DNA of 55,191 nucleotides from positions 1 to 55,191 of the forward strand of contig JANWWF010000008.1 of assembly GCA_025055755.1 (NCBI GenBank), read 5' to 3'. The position numbers were made by a program, and so were the translations under genes. Origin of the DNA: Candidatus Kapaibacterium sp. (lineage in GTDB: Bacteria; Bacteroidota; Ignavibacteria; Kapaibacteriales; NICIL-2). The notes under the pieces were generated by a model. The model worked only from the letters and a program-made list of their open reading frames with translations, ran no database searches and was not told where the DNA came from. Shown piece by piece: positions 25,530-34,607 of the stretch (the stretch's first letter is position 1; each line of letters begins with the position of its first letter).

Positions 25530-27746
25530 ATGAAACAGCTCGTCCTATTAACTGCTTTGGCACTCGAGCTGAGTGCACAAGTGCTAGTAGGTACTCTTCG
25601 GGGGCGTGGTGCCGATGGTACACTTACACCAATTGAAGGCGCGCGGCTCCACTGGAAAGGGAGCCAGTATGGAGCACTTACCCGTAGCGACGGTAGCTTC
25701 GCTATTGAGCGCCCTACCGCGGGGCATTCCTTCGATACCCTTATCATCACCGCCATTGGCTACCGAGGCGATACCGTTGCCGTTGCGCGGACTCTTCCCC
25801 GCTTCGACCACATTCTTGAGGCAGACTACATTGTCCCTCCTATTCAGGTGGAGGCGGACGCTCCGTCCATTGCAGCGGCAGAACCAATCCGTACCGAGCT
25901 TGTCACTCGACGTCAATTGGAACAATCTGCGTGCTGCACCCTGGCGGAGTCCTTCGAACGAAGCGCCTCGGTCGAAGTGCAACTGTCCGATGCCGTGCTC
26001 GGGGCAAAGACCATTCGTTTGCTGGGGCTGCGGGGCATTTACACCAGTGGGCTCATCGAGGCAATTCCCTTGCTCCGCGGTGTTACGGGAGCATTTGCGC
26101 TCGATGATGTACCAGGACCATTTCTCGACTGCATCAGCATCTCGAAAGGCGCCGCCTCGATTTTAAGCGGCTACGACGGCATCACCGGGCAAATCAACGT
26201 CGAATTCAAAAAGCCAAACCGCGATGTGCCCTTTTTCGGCAATCTGTTCGCCAACCATCTTGGCCGCACAGAGCTTAATCTAACCAGTGCCCAGCAGCTG
26301 AGCCCCACGCTGTTTTCAATGGTCATGCTCCACGGACGCATGTTTCAACGCGACGTAGATGCCAACGGCGATGGCTTTATGGACATGCCCCGTTTTGGGA
26401 ACCTCAACGGGATCGCCCGCATACTGTGGCAGGAAGGTGACATCGAAGCGCAACTTGTCGTGCGTCCAACCTGGGGCAACTACCGTAGCGGTACAATGGG
26501 TGCCTGGACTAACGGTGTCACAGGGTACCGCATCGAAACTACCACCGAACGCGCCGAAAGCTACGCCAAAGTAGCCTTCAATAGCCCGCGCAGTCCCCTG
26601 GCTGACCGCCTGGGATTTCAGGCTGCAGTCTCCTGGCAACGACTGGTAATGACCGCTGGTGATCGTCGCATCAGTGCTCGGGAGCACTTCGCCTTTGCCA
26701 AATTGATTGCTGCCGTCGAGCCCAATGAAAGTGTCAAACTGCTCTATGGTACCTCCCTGTTGATTGATGCACCCACCGAACGGCTGGATTCCCTGGTCCG
26801 TGAGCGCAGCGAGGTTGTTCCCGGCATCTTCGCTGAAGCAACCTGGACTCCATCACCAGCACTAGTGGCAACGCTCGGTGTGCGGCACGATTGGCACAAC
26901 CTTTTTGGTGCACAGCTGACGCCCCGTATGCACATCAAGTATTCCCCCACGGAGCTTATCACGCTGCGCCTGTCGGCCGGAACAGGAATGCGCGTTCCAC
27001 TGATGATTGCAGAGAATGCTGCTGCCTTCCTCAATAACCGCCAGGTGCTCCTCGATTCGGCCATCCTGCCTGAACGAGCATTCAACGGAGGCGGGGGAAT
27101 AACCGCAACCCTTCTCATTGCTGGCCGGGCAGTAACCTTCGACGGAGAGCTGTACTACACGCGATTTTCGCGTCAATTGGTCATCGACTTCGATCGCTCT
27201 GCCCGCCAGCTTGCGATTGTTTATGCACCGGAGGGCTATGCTACCAGTGCTCTGCTGCAGGCCTCCACGACTCTGTTCCCACGTTTTGAGCTTACGGTAG
27301 CCTACCGTTTGCTCGATACCTACGCCTACACGGGCGGCATGCTCCGGTTGCAGCCATTGGTTTCGCCCCACCGGATACTAATCGCCGCAAGCTACATGAG
27401 TGCTGACAGAGTGTGGGAAATCAACCCCCTACTTGTGTGGTACAGTGGTGGTCGCATTCCCACAACTGACGACAACCCTGTGGTCTACCGTTTTGCCGAT
27501 CACTTTCCCGCTTATGTGCGGGCTTCCTTGCAGGTGAACTACCGCCCCATTGGCTCCCCCCTTGAATTCTACGCAGGAATCGAGAACATTCCAAATGTCC
27601 TGCAACCGGTTGCCGTGCTGGCTGCGGACAATCCGCGCTCATCCTATTTCGATGCCTCGCTTGTGTGGGGACCGCTCGAGCAACGCACCGTGTACGGCGG
27701 AGTTCGGCTCCGCCTGGGCGAGCCGTTCCAACCGGAGTGCCCATAA
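25530..27746 (+). CDS. TonB-dependent outer-membrane receptor, probably metal-related
   Basis: An outer-membrane receptor of about 738 residues. It has a signal peptide (MKQLVLLTALALELSAQ), an N-terminal carboxypeptidase-like regulatory domain (about residues 20-110), a plug domain (about 120-230) and a beta-barrel. The plug contains ACCTLAESFERSASVEV, close to the ACCNLSESFE-type motif in Bacteroidota receptors that neighbour HMA proteins, and GLRGIYTSGLIEAIPLLRG. With the HMA and Cys-rich genes just upstream, copper or another transition metal (or its chelate) is the likely ligand. Other in-frame ATGs lie at 25485, 25506 and 25524; 25530 best fits the signal peptide. Confidence 0.88.
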   Translation: MKQLVLLTALALELSAQVLVGTLRGRGADGTLTPIEGARLHWKGSQYGALTRSDGSFAIERPTAGHSFDTLIITAIGYRGDTVAVARTLPRFDHILEADYIVPPIQVEADAPSIAAAEPIRTELVTRRQLEQSACCTLAESFERSASVEVQLSDAVLGAKTIRLLGLRGIYTSGLIEAIPLLRGVTGAFALDDVPGPFLDCISISKGAASILSGYDGITGQINVEFKKPNRDVPFFGNLFANHLGRTELNLTSAQQLSPTLFSMVMLHGRMFQRDVDANGDGFMDMPRFGNLNGIARILWQEGDIEAQLVVRPTWGNYRSGTMGAWTNGVTGYRIETTTERAESYAKVAFNSPRSPLADRLGFQAAVSWQRLVMTAGDRRISAREHFAFAKLIAAVEPNESVKLLYGTSLLIDAPTERLDSLVRERSEVVPGIFAEATWTPSPALVATLGVRHDWHNLFGAQLTPRMHIKYSPTELITLRLSAGTGMRVPLMIAENAAAFLNNRQVLLDSAILPERAFNGGGGITATLLIAGRAVTFDGELYYTRFSRQLVIDFDRSARQLAIVYAPEGYATSALLQASTTLFPRFELTVAYRLLDTYAYTGGMLRLQPLVSPHRILIAASYMSADRVWEINPLLVWYSGGRIPTTDDNPVVYRFADHFPAYVRASLQVNYRPIGSPLEFYAGIENIPNVLQPVAVLAADNPRSSYFDASLVWGPLEQRTVYGGVRLRLGEPFQPECP

Positions 27747-27920
27747 GTGTGTCTCCGCTTTCCGAAAAACCAATGTTATGCACTCTTTACGCACACAACA
27801 TGCCGACAGAGAGGAAATTTGCGTTCAACTAACCACTAAGACATCCCGTCGTCTGCACTTGTCGGCGGAAAAGGATAATTGCATGCGTTGAAGTTGTTGA
27901 ACTGTTCATTTAGGCAACCT

Positions 27921-28910
27921 ATGAAAGCGTTGGTCCGATTTGTTGTTGGCATCTGGTGTGTCGTCATTGTTGCAAGTGTTGATCGGTGGAGCACTCCTGC
28001 CGTAGCAGACATTCCCGAACCGCCAGAGCCACCGGTGTTAGTCTCGCCAGCAGATGGTGCAACAAATGTTCCGCTCGACCCAACGCTGCGATGGAATCCA
28101 TCGCGTCGGGCACGGACGTACCGTCTCGAGGTTGCGCTCGACTCTGGCTTTACGACCATGGTTACTGTGCAGGAGGAACTTGCTACGACCGAGTACCAGC
28201 TGCGCAATCTCAATGAGAACACGCGCTACTACTGGCGCGTCAATGCGTCGAACGAGGGAGGAACAAGCCCGTATTCGAGTACCTTCAGCTTCACCACCTT
28301 GCGACGCATTCAACCGCCAGCACCGCCGATTCTGCAGTCCCCTCCGCGTGGTGCTCGGGGAGTGGAACGGAACGTAACCTTGCGCTGGAATCCAGTCGAG
28401 AATGCGGAATTCTACACGCTTCAGGTTGCAACCGATTCAGCATTTGCCACAAAGGTGCTCGACACTACTTACCTGCGGAACACAACGCTGCAGCTGCAAG
28501 GGCTTGCCTACCAGACCCGCTACTATTGGCGTGTTCGGGGGTCCAACGCTGCGGGTGATGGCCAGTGGTCTGCTACCTGGTGGTTTGAAACGGAAGAGGA
28601 AGTCACTGTCTCTGTGGGCGAGGAGGTTCAGTCAGCAGTTACTGTCACCAGCAGCCATCGCGATGGGAGCACCTACTTTGCCTTTACTCTCCCCGAGGCT
28701 GCAATGGTCACTCTCCGCATCTTCGACGCGATGGGCAGAGAAGTTGCGGTCTTGATTGCCGAGCAGCTCTCAGCAGGCATGCATCAATGCCAGTGGAGCC
28801 ATAGCACCGTCGCCGGCGGAGTGTACTACTACCGATTCGACGCAACCCCTCTGGTGCACGCAGCACACCCGACAACCGTCGAAGCAAAGCCATTTGTTGT
28901 GCTCAAATAG
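27921..28910 (+). CDS. Secreted FN3-repeat protein with type IX-like C-terminal sorting domain
   Basis: A 329-residue secreted protein. A signal peptide (MKALVRFVVGIWCVVIVA) is followed by two fibronectin type III domains (about residues 35-125 and 130-225), both with the YYWRV strand and preceded by Pro-rich linkers. The last 90 residues contain VTLRIFDAMGREVAVLI and a late GGVYYYRF strand, the pattern of type IX secretion C-terminal (FlgD-like) sorting domains. It would be exported and possibly surface-attached. ATG 27921 is chosen for the signal peptide. It is monocistronic to my eye. Confidence 0.82.
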   Translation: MKALVRFVVGIWCVVIVASVDRWSTPAVADIPEPPEPPVLVSPADGATNVPLDPTLRWNPSRRARTYRLEVALDSGFTTMVTVQEELATTEYQLRNLNENTRYYWRVNASNEGGTSPYSSTFSFTTLRRIQPPAPPILQSPPRGARGVERNVTLRWNPVENAEFYTLQVATDSAFATKVLDTTYLRNTTLQLQGLAYQTRYYWRVRGSNAAGDGQWSATWWFETEEEVTVSVGEEVQSAVTVTSSHRDGSTYFAFTLPEAAMVTLRIFDAMGREVAVLIAEQLSAGMHQCQWSHSTVAGGVYYYRFDATPLVHAAHPTTVEAKPFVVLK

Positions 28911-28937
28911 TCCCTCTTCTCCCTCGAAGCCTTTTTG

Positions 28938-28963
28938 CAGGGCAGCCACACTGGGCTGCCCTG
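28938..28963 (+). terminator. Strong hairpin after the FN3 gene
   Basis: A perfect 10-bp stem CAGGGCAGCC (28938-28947)/GGCTGCCCTG (28954-28963) with a six-base loop, 27 bases past the stop codon. The following sequence is only moderately T-rich (TGTTGTGTT), so termination may be partial. Confidence 0.5.
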
Positions 28964-29107
28964 TGTTGTGTTAAGGGGCAATGCAGGCGAGTAATTTTGC
29001 CCCTACTTTTACATACGATTGCATCCGTTCGCAACGGTGCCACTTTCTGCATTTTGTCTTGCACATCAATGATCCATTTGCATGTTCACCATGCAAACGG
29101 GTAACAA

Positions 29108-29455
29108 ATGTCGAAACGACTGAAAAAGAAAAAGCAACGAACCAAACCATGCAACGATTAGCTTCGAAGCCCAGCTCTAGCAAATGGCTGATGCACTCCG
29201 CGGTTCGATGGATGCTGGCAAATACCACGCATTCCCAACTTCTGCAAGAGTGCGACGCTGGAGGAAATCTGCATGCATGGCTATGTGCTCACGCTAGGTC
29301 GTTATGTCGGAGCCGAAATAAAAGAAGACGACGCCGAACCTTTCGCGGAGAAGATGCAGCGCCTTGTGGCTAAGCGGCGCCGGCAGCAGGCTGAGGGCTT
29401 GAAACTGTGTGGTGGAATTGTTGATACTCTCAGTGGATTTAGGTATGGAGGATAA
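29108..29455 (+). pseudogene. hsdM: Decayed hsdM (type I restriction-modification methyltransferase)
   Basis: Both ends of an HsdM are visible but the middle is gone. From ATG 29108 a frameshift in the A-rich tract (29123-29134) leads into a frame reading ISFEAQL, then TAG (29178-29180) where HsdM has Trp, then QMADALRGSMDAGKY. At about 29225 this stops matching HsdM. In another frame the C-terminal end appears: PNFCKSATLEEI, HGYVLTLGRYVGAE and DDAEPFAEKM, ending at TAA 29455. Roughly 1.2-1.3 kb is missing, including the SAM-binding and NPPF catalytic motifs. The final 11 bases overlap the start of the helicase-nuclease gene, as expected of a former operon. Confidence 0.85.
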
Positions 29456-32400
29456 GGGAAAGAGTTTACTTGCCTTCTTGCAGGCAGTGGCAAGTATTAG
29501 GCGAAAGCGCATTAGCTCGTACGGCTCTACAGACAAAATCCTCTGGATCGCAGACATCCCTAAAGGACGTGCTGAGTGCCGCTCGCCCTTCCTGACCGAC
29601 AAGCCGGACGATTTGGGAGAAATCTGGCTGGAGGTCCGAAAAAAGCGTATGCCGGTGCGACCGCCAGTGCCGCAAGTTGTTGCGGACTGGGTGCGTGTCG
29701 AGGACTTAGACCATCCAGAAGGACAGCCTAAACTACTGCCTGAGATCAAGGTGATCGTAAAGCGGAAAGTACCGGGCTCTGATGCAGGTGAAGAGGTGAT
29801 CGAGTTGCATCGACTGGTGGACCATCCGGAGGTTGAGAAAGCCTGGTACGAGTATTTGGTCGAGAAGTGGGAGCCGTGGGCACAGGAGATGCGCCAATGG
29901 CAGGAGGTGCAAAAGGTCTACGAAAACCTCGACTTCATGCGGCGCCGACTCGAAGAGGCAGAAGAGCGGTATGAACTTGTGCTTGCAATCGGGTTCCTGC
30001 AGTGGCGTGATCCAACCGGCACGAATGTTGCCCGCCACGTTCTCACCGCACCTGCAGAAATTACGCTCGATGCAGCACGAGGTGTGCTCACTGTCCAACC
30101 TTCTGCCTCGTTTGATAGTTTCTGCGTCGAACTCGACATGCTCGAGCTTCAGGACCGCCCTCCCCTGAACAAGGATAGTATCAACGAAAAACTCGAGACA
30201 CTCGACATCCAAGCATGGAATATCGAACTCGTCGCTCCCCTTCTGCATGAAATCGCGAATAATCTTCGCGCCAATGCCCAAGTCGACGAGGGGTTCGAGC
30301 ATGCCGACCGCATCGAGGACCATCCGCGCCTATCGTTCGCACCTGCGCTCGTCTTGCGCGAGCGACGACAAATAGCGTATGATGAGCTGATTGGCAAGTT
30401 TCTCAACACTGCTACTACAAATGGATTAAGAGCCACAGCACCATGGCTTCGTCTTGTCCAAGAGGGCAGGTCTTCGCATGATGGTCCGGCTGAGCCGATT
30501 GCTGCTCCTGAGAACAATGCATCTAGCTTCGAGGAAGATCGCCTCCTCTTTCCGCTACCGACTAATGAAGAACAGCGACAGATTGCCAATCGCCTTAGAA
30601 CCCATCCCTGTATCCTTGTCAAAGGACCGCCAGGGACAGGAAAGAGCCACACGATTGCGAACTTAATCTGTCACCTCCTTGCAAGAGGCGAGCGGATTTT
30701 GGTGACCGCGCACGCTCCGAAAGCGCTCATAGTGCTGCGTGCTTTGCTCCCTCCTGACATAAGGGACCTTTGTGTGACAGCACTCGGCTCCTCACAAGAG
30801 GACCAACGTCTTCTCGAAGAAAGTGTCCGCGGAATCCTGAGGCGCTGGAATGACTGGTGCGAGCCGGAGGCTGCACAGCAAGAGATCGAGAAGGCAGAGC
30901 GTGATCTCCGAGAACTTGAGGATGAACTAGCCCGGGTAGAGCGGGACTTGCGGATCTTCCGAGAGGTAGAGACGTACTTGCATAAGTTACCCGGCGGCTA
31001 CTCGGGAACGGCTGCGCAAATCGCGCGCCTATTGAGCGAACGCGAGCATGAATTCGGCTGGTTCTCTGAACTGTTTCCGAATGCCGAATTCCCCCTTGAC
31101 CCCTCAGAAAGCGACTTCCTCGTGGAAGCCCACAGCTTCTTCACTGCCGATGTTTGTACCTCGCTGCAAATTGAGGTCGGAGAAGCAGATCTTCCAAGCC
31201 CAGATGAGTTCGCAGTGCTGATCAAGCGGCTGTCAGATGCGAAAGAGTTAGCACAGTGCGCACAGCAGGGAGTGGAAAACTCCAAAGTAGGGTTTCTTCA
31301 GCAGGTTGGGACAGAGCAGCTCCGCCAATTGCGTCAAGCTTTGAAGGCACTTGATGATCACGCCTTCCGAGCCAGCCGAGTCTTAGGCGAAGGGTTGTTG
31401 GGGATCATTCTCCAGGACCTATTAGCCTCTGCGGAATCAAAGTGGGCTCGCCGTGCAGCGTATTCCGAAGCTCTGTTGGAGGATGCAACACGTCTTCTTA
31501 AAGTCATCGGCTCGGCACAGGTTGAAATTCCAGATCGCATCCCAGAAAATCAGCTCGCAACGGACGTCCAGCGACTTCTGGCACACTTTGAGGCAGGCGG
31601 TTGGAAGGGCTTCTCTGTTTTTGTTCCACGAGTCGTGCGAGAAACTCGCTACATCGTCAACAGTTGTCGGGTTGACGGGAAGAAGGTCGCACATGTCGAG
31701 CAGCTTCGGTGCATTCACGCCCATTTGGAGCTACAGCGCAAGGTTCGCAAGCTGCAAGAGCTGTGGGACATGTTATTGAAGCGGGTGCCAAGCTATAGGG
31801 ATACCATATCGCAGGCAGCAGAGCTTACAGCTGAGCTGAAGAAACTGTTGCAGTTTTTCAAGCCCGAACCAGCAGGCGTGCTGGTAAGTGTTCTGGGGTC
31901 AAACTGCGCAGCACTGGTGGCTACTGCTGAGAGCACCCGTTGGCTGATGGCTATCGACGCAGTATTAGCTCTGCGCGAAGCTCGTGAGGCGCAGCAAGAG
32001 CTTGATCAGCTTCTCCAGGCTGTGCGCACACATTACAACACAAATCCCCATCCCTGCATGAGCGCTTTAGAGAGCGCCATTCAAACGTGCGATGTCGATG
32101 CCTGGCGCACCGCTTGGCAGGAGCGAGAGCGCATCAGGCGGGAGAAGCAACGTCTTACACGCTACCAAGCCTTGCTTGAGAAGCTTGATAGAGCATGCCC
32201 AGGTCTTGCGAAACTCCTCCGCGGCAGCGGTGGCGAACCGATCTGGCGGGATCGTGTCCGAAAGCTTCAGGAAGCGTGGAACTGGGCAATTGCCCGCGCA
32301 TGGGTACAGCAGTTCTCCAATCCATCAGCTTACGAGGAGCGCGTGAAGGACTATCACCGTCTGCAGCAGAAGATTGAGAAAGCAACCGAACGTCTTGCTT

Positions 32401-33881
32401 CGCTTCGAGCCTGGAAGGCGTTCTTCGATCGGCTTGATGATAAAACCGTCCAAAGCCTGATTGCTTGGACACATGTTGTGAACAGGATCGGGAAGGGTAC
32501 AGGGAAATACGCCCATCGTCACCGGCGCACAGCCCGCCAATATCTTATGGATTGTATCCCGAGCATTCCGGCATGGATTATGCCGCTTCACAAGCTCTGG
32601 GACTCCGTCGATGCAGTGCCTGGTCTCTTTGATACGGTCATCGTTGACGAGGCGTCGCAGGCAGGCATTGAGGCTTTAGTGCTGCTCCTCCTCGCCAAGC
32701 GTGTTGTCGTAGTAGGGGATGATAAACAGAACAGTCCTGAGGCAGTTGGTATTGCAGAAGACGACATCGGACGGCTTATCCAAAAGCATTTGGGAGCATT
32801 TCACTTCCGAGAGGAGTTCCGCCCGGACGCTAGCCTTTTTGATCATGCGGATCGAACATTTCGGAGCCGTATCGTCCTTCGCGAGCACTTCCGCTGCGTG
32901 CCTGAGATCATCCGTTTTAGCAATGACCTTTGTTACCGCGACACCCCACTGATTCCGCTGCGCCAAGTGCCTCCCGAAAGACTTCCGCCTCTCCGCTCAC
33001 GTTTCATTGCCGAAGGTGCTTGTGAGGGAGACGGTCCAAGGATCCGAAATCGTGCGGAGGCTGAAGCCATTGTCGATACTATTGTGAAGCTGATCGACGA
33101 CGACGCTTACAAAGGAAAGAGTATGGGCGTCATTACGCTGCAGGGACACTCGCAGGCTCAGCTTATCGAGACCCTCCTTGCCCGAAGGCTGGATCCCAAG
33201 ACAATCGAAGAACGCCGCTTGCGGTGCGGTGAACCTGCTACTTTCCAAGGTGACCAGAGAGATGTTATCTTCCTTTCGTTAGTGATCGCCCCGAACGTAA
33301 ACTTTAAATCCCTCACGCGCCTCCCAGACCAACGCCGTTTCAACGTGGCGATGAGCCGGGCGCGGGATCAGGTGTGGCTCTTTCACAGTGTCAGGCTGGA
33401 AGACCTTAGTCCCAACGACCTGCGCTACCGGCTGATCAGCTTTTTTGAGAATCCCCAAGGGGTCAATACCTTTTTTGAGGAGCTTGAGCATCTCGAACGT
33501 CAAGCAAGAGTTCCCCGGCGTCAGGGCAACCAACCTAAACCCTATGAGAGTTGGTTCGAGGTAGACGTCGCACTCGAGCTTTTGCGACGAGGGTACAGGG
33601 TCCGGCCACAGGTCGAGGTGGCACAATACCGAATCGACCTGGTTGTTGAAGGGCTCAATACTCGACTTGCCGTCGAGTGCGACGGTGACCAGTGGCACGG
33701 TCCGGAACAGTATGAACGCGATATGGCGCGCCAGCGTCAACTCGAACGGGCTGGCTGGAGATTCGTACGAGTGCGTGAGTCGGACTTCTACATAGATCGG
33801 CAGCAAGCTTTAGCCGCAGTGATACAGGCATGCGAAGAGCTTAGAATCCGACCTATGGAATTCTCCGAAAAGTCTCGATAG
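29445..33881 (+). CDS. SF1 (UPF1-like) helicase fused to a PD-(D/E)XK nuclease; candidate defence protein
   Basis: A 1478-residue protein. Residues 1-370 match nothing I recognise. Walker A is KGPPGTGKSHTIANLI (about 394-401), followed by a coiled-coil-rich insertion of about 650 residues. Walker B is TVIVDEASQAG (about 1067), then VVVVGDDKQNSP. Late helicase motifs are FQGDQRDVIFLSL and RRFNVAMSRARDQ. The C-terminal 110 residues are a Vsr/DUF559-like (MTES_1575-type) nuclease: WFEVDVALELLRRGY, YRIDLVVEG and LAVECDGDQWHG. Fusions of an SF1 helicase with a Vsr-like nuclease are known among phage-defence proteins. No internal stops or frameshifts are seen. It overlaps the hsdM remnant by 11 bases and is followed at once by an hsdR remnant. 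GTG 29409 is an alternative start. Confidence 0.85.
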   Translation: MEDKGKSLLAFLQAVASIRRKRISSYGSTDKILWIADIPKGRAECRSPFLTDKPDDLGEIWLEVRKKRMPVRPPVPQVVADWVRVEDLDHPEGQPKLLPEIKVIVKRKVPGSDAGEEVIELHRLVDHPEVEKAWYEYLVEKWEPWAQEMRQWQEVQKVYENLDFMRRRLEEAEERYELVLAIGFLQWRDPTGTNVARHVLTAPAEITLDAARGVLTVQPSASFDSFCVELDMLELQDRPPLNKDSINEKLETLDIQAWNIELVAPLLHEIANNLRANAQVDEGFEHADRIEDHPRLSFAPALVLRERRQIAYDELIGKFLNTATTNGLRATAPWLRLVQEGRSSHDGPAEPIAAPENNASSFEEDRLLFPLPTNEEQRQIANRLRTHPCILVKGPPGTGKSHTIANLICHLLARGERILVTAHAPKALIVLRALLPPDIRDLCVTALGSSQEDQRLLEESVRGILRRWNDWCEPEAAQQEIEKAERDLRELEDELARVERDLRIFREVETYLHKLPGGYSGTAAQIARLLSEREHEFGWFSELFPNAEFPLDPSESDFLVEAHSFFTADVCTSLQIEVGEADLPSPDEFAVLIKRLSDAKELAQCAQQGVENSKVGFLQQVGTEQLRQLRQALKALDDHAFRASRVLGEGLLGIILQDLLASAESKWARRAAYSEALLEDATRLLKVIGSAQVEIPDRIPENQLATDVQRLLAHFEAGGWKGFSVFVPRVVRETRYIVNSCRVDGKKVAHVEQLRCIHAHLELQRKVRKLQELWDMLLKRVPSYRDTISQAAELTAELKKLLQFFKPEPAGVLVSVLGSNCAALVATAESTRWLMAIDAVLALREAREAQQELDQLLQAVRTHYNTNPHPCMSALESAIQTCDVDAWRTAWQERERIRREKQRLTRYQALLEKLDRACPGLAKLLRGSGGEPIWRDRVRKLQEAWNWAIARAWVQQFSNPSAYEERVKDYHRLQQKIEKATERLASLRAWKAFFDRLDDKTVQSLIAWTHVVNRIGKGTGKYAHRHRRTARQYLMDCIPSIPAWIMPLHKLWDSVDAVPGLFDTVIVDEASQAGIEALVLLLLAKRVVVVGDDKQNSPEAVGIAEDDIGRLIQKHLGAFHFREEFRPDASLFDHADRTFRSRIVLREHFRCVPEIIRFSNDLCYRDTPLIPLRQVPPERLPPLRSRFIAEGACEGDGPRIRNRAEAEAIVDTIVKLIDDDAYKGKSMGVITLQGHSQAQLIETLLARRLDPKTIEERRLRCGEPATFQGDQRDVIFLSLVIAPNVNFKSLTRLPDQRRFNVAMSRARDQVWLFHSVRLEDLSPNDLRYRLISFFENPQGVNTFFEELEHLERQARVPRRQGNQPKPYESWFEVDVALELLRRGYRVRPQVEVAQYRIDLVVEGLNTRLAVECDGDQWHGPEQYERDMARQRQLERAGWRFVRVRESDFYIDRQQALAAVIQACEELRIRPMEFSEKSR

Positions 33882-33885
33882 AAGA

Positions 33886-34242
33886 CGATCGAAGGAACTG
33901 ATCGCGTTGTCAAAGGAGATGCGGTAGGCAAACGCCCACGGCGAAAAACTCGGGCTTACCGAAGAGGAACTCGCCTTCTACGACGCTCTGGAGACAAACG
34001 ACAGCGCAGTGAAAGTGCTGGGCGACGAGACGCTCTGCACCATCGCCCGCGAACTGGTTGAGACGGTGCGGAAGAACGTCACCATTGACTGGACGCTGCG
34101 CGAAAACGTCCGCGCTCAACTGCGCGTGCTCGTCAAACGCATCCTGCGCAAACATGGCTACCCGCCCGACAAGCAGGAGAAGGCGACACAGACAGTGCTC
34201 GAGCAAGCTGAGCTACTGTGCACAGAGATTCTAACCGCGTGA
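33886..34242 (+). pseudogene. hsdR: C-terminal stump of hsdR (type I restriction endonuclease)
   Basis: Beginning about 5 bases after the helicase stop, a frame encodes SKELIALSKEMR, then TAG at 33925-33927, then [30 protein letters not shown]-like sequence ([19 protein letters not shown]) and [19 protein letters not shown], ending at TGA 34242. This is the C-terminal region of HsdR. The remaining 85-90 percent of the gene, with the nuclease and translocase motors, is absent, and the in-frame TAG breaks even the stump. No hsdS is seen. A short product from GTG 34009 is conceivable but unlikely to be functional. Confidence 0.85.
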
Positions 34243-34607
34243 GGCCGGCTTTGTGCCCGGATATTTAAGAGCGGCTTGGTTTTTCGAGGGTATTCTCTAC
34301 CCACATGCTAGCTAAATTCGAGCTTGGTAAAGATGCCGAGTGACCTTGGTCACCACATAAACTGCTTGACCACGAAGAAAGTTGTTCTCTGCATCCCGGC
34401 AGGATGCACCGTGATAAATACGCTGGCTGATAAAATGTTAGGGGAAATCGCTGAATTAGGTTCAACTACCTGGAGAATATCGCACTGAGTGGACACTATG
34501 CCAAAACGGGGATGCACGCACAATTGCACCCACTTGTTAGGTGCTTCCACTGCTGCTCTGCACTCGCTCACACGCGGCCGAAGGACTCCCCCCACCACGC
34601 ACGTAGC
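34243..34607. other. Gene-free spacer at the right edge of the accessory island
   Basis: A stretch of 365 bases with no convincing gene; reading frames are short and unlike any family I know. It holds a perfect dyad GTGACCTTGGTCAC (34340-34353) and a small hairpin GCATCC/GGATGC (34391-34407). The dyad could be an operator or a relic; nothing decides this. Confidence 0.5.

Noticed and set aside
29273-29455. A 60-residue small protein gene with an apparent GGAGG Shine-Dalgarno 8 bases before its ATG
   Set aside because: The frame continues upstream without a break, and the residues on both sides match the HsdM C-terminus (FCKSATLEEI, HGYVLTLGRYVGAE). The GGAGG is part of the old coding sequence.
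34009-34242. A short independent gene starting at GTG 34009
   Set aside because: Its residues continue the HsdR C-terminal alignment that begins upstream of the TAG at 33925, so it is the end of a broken gene.
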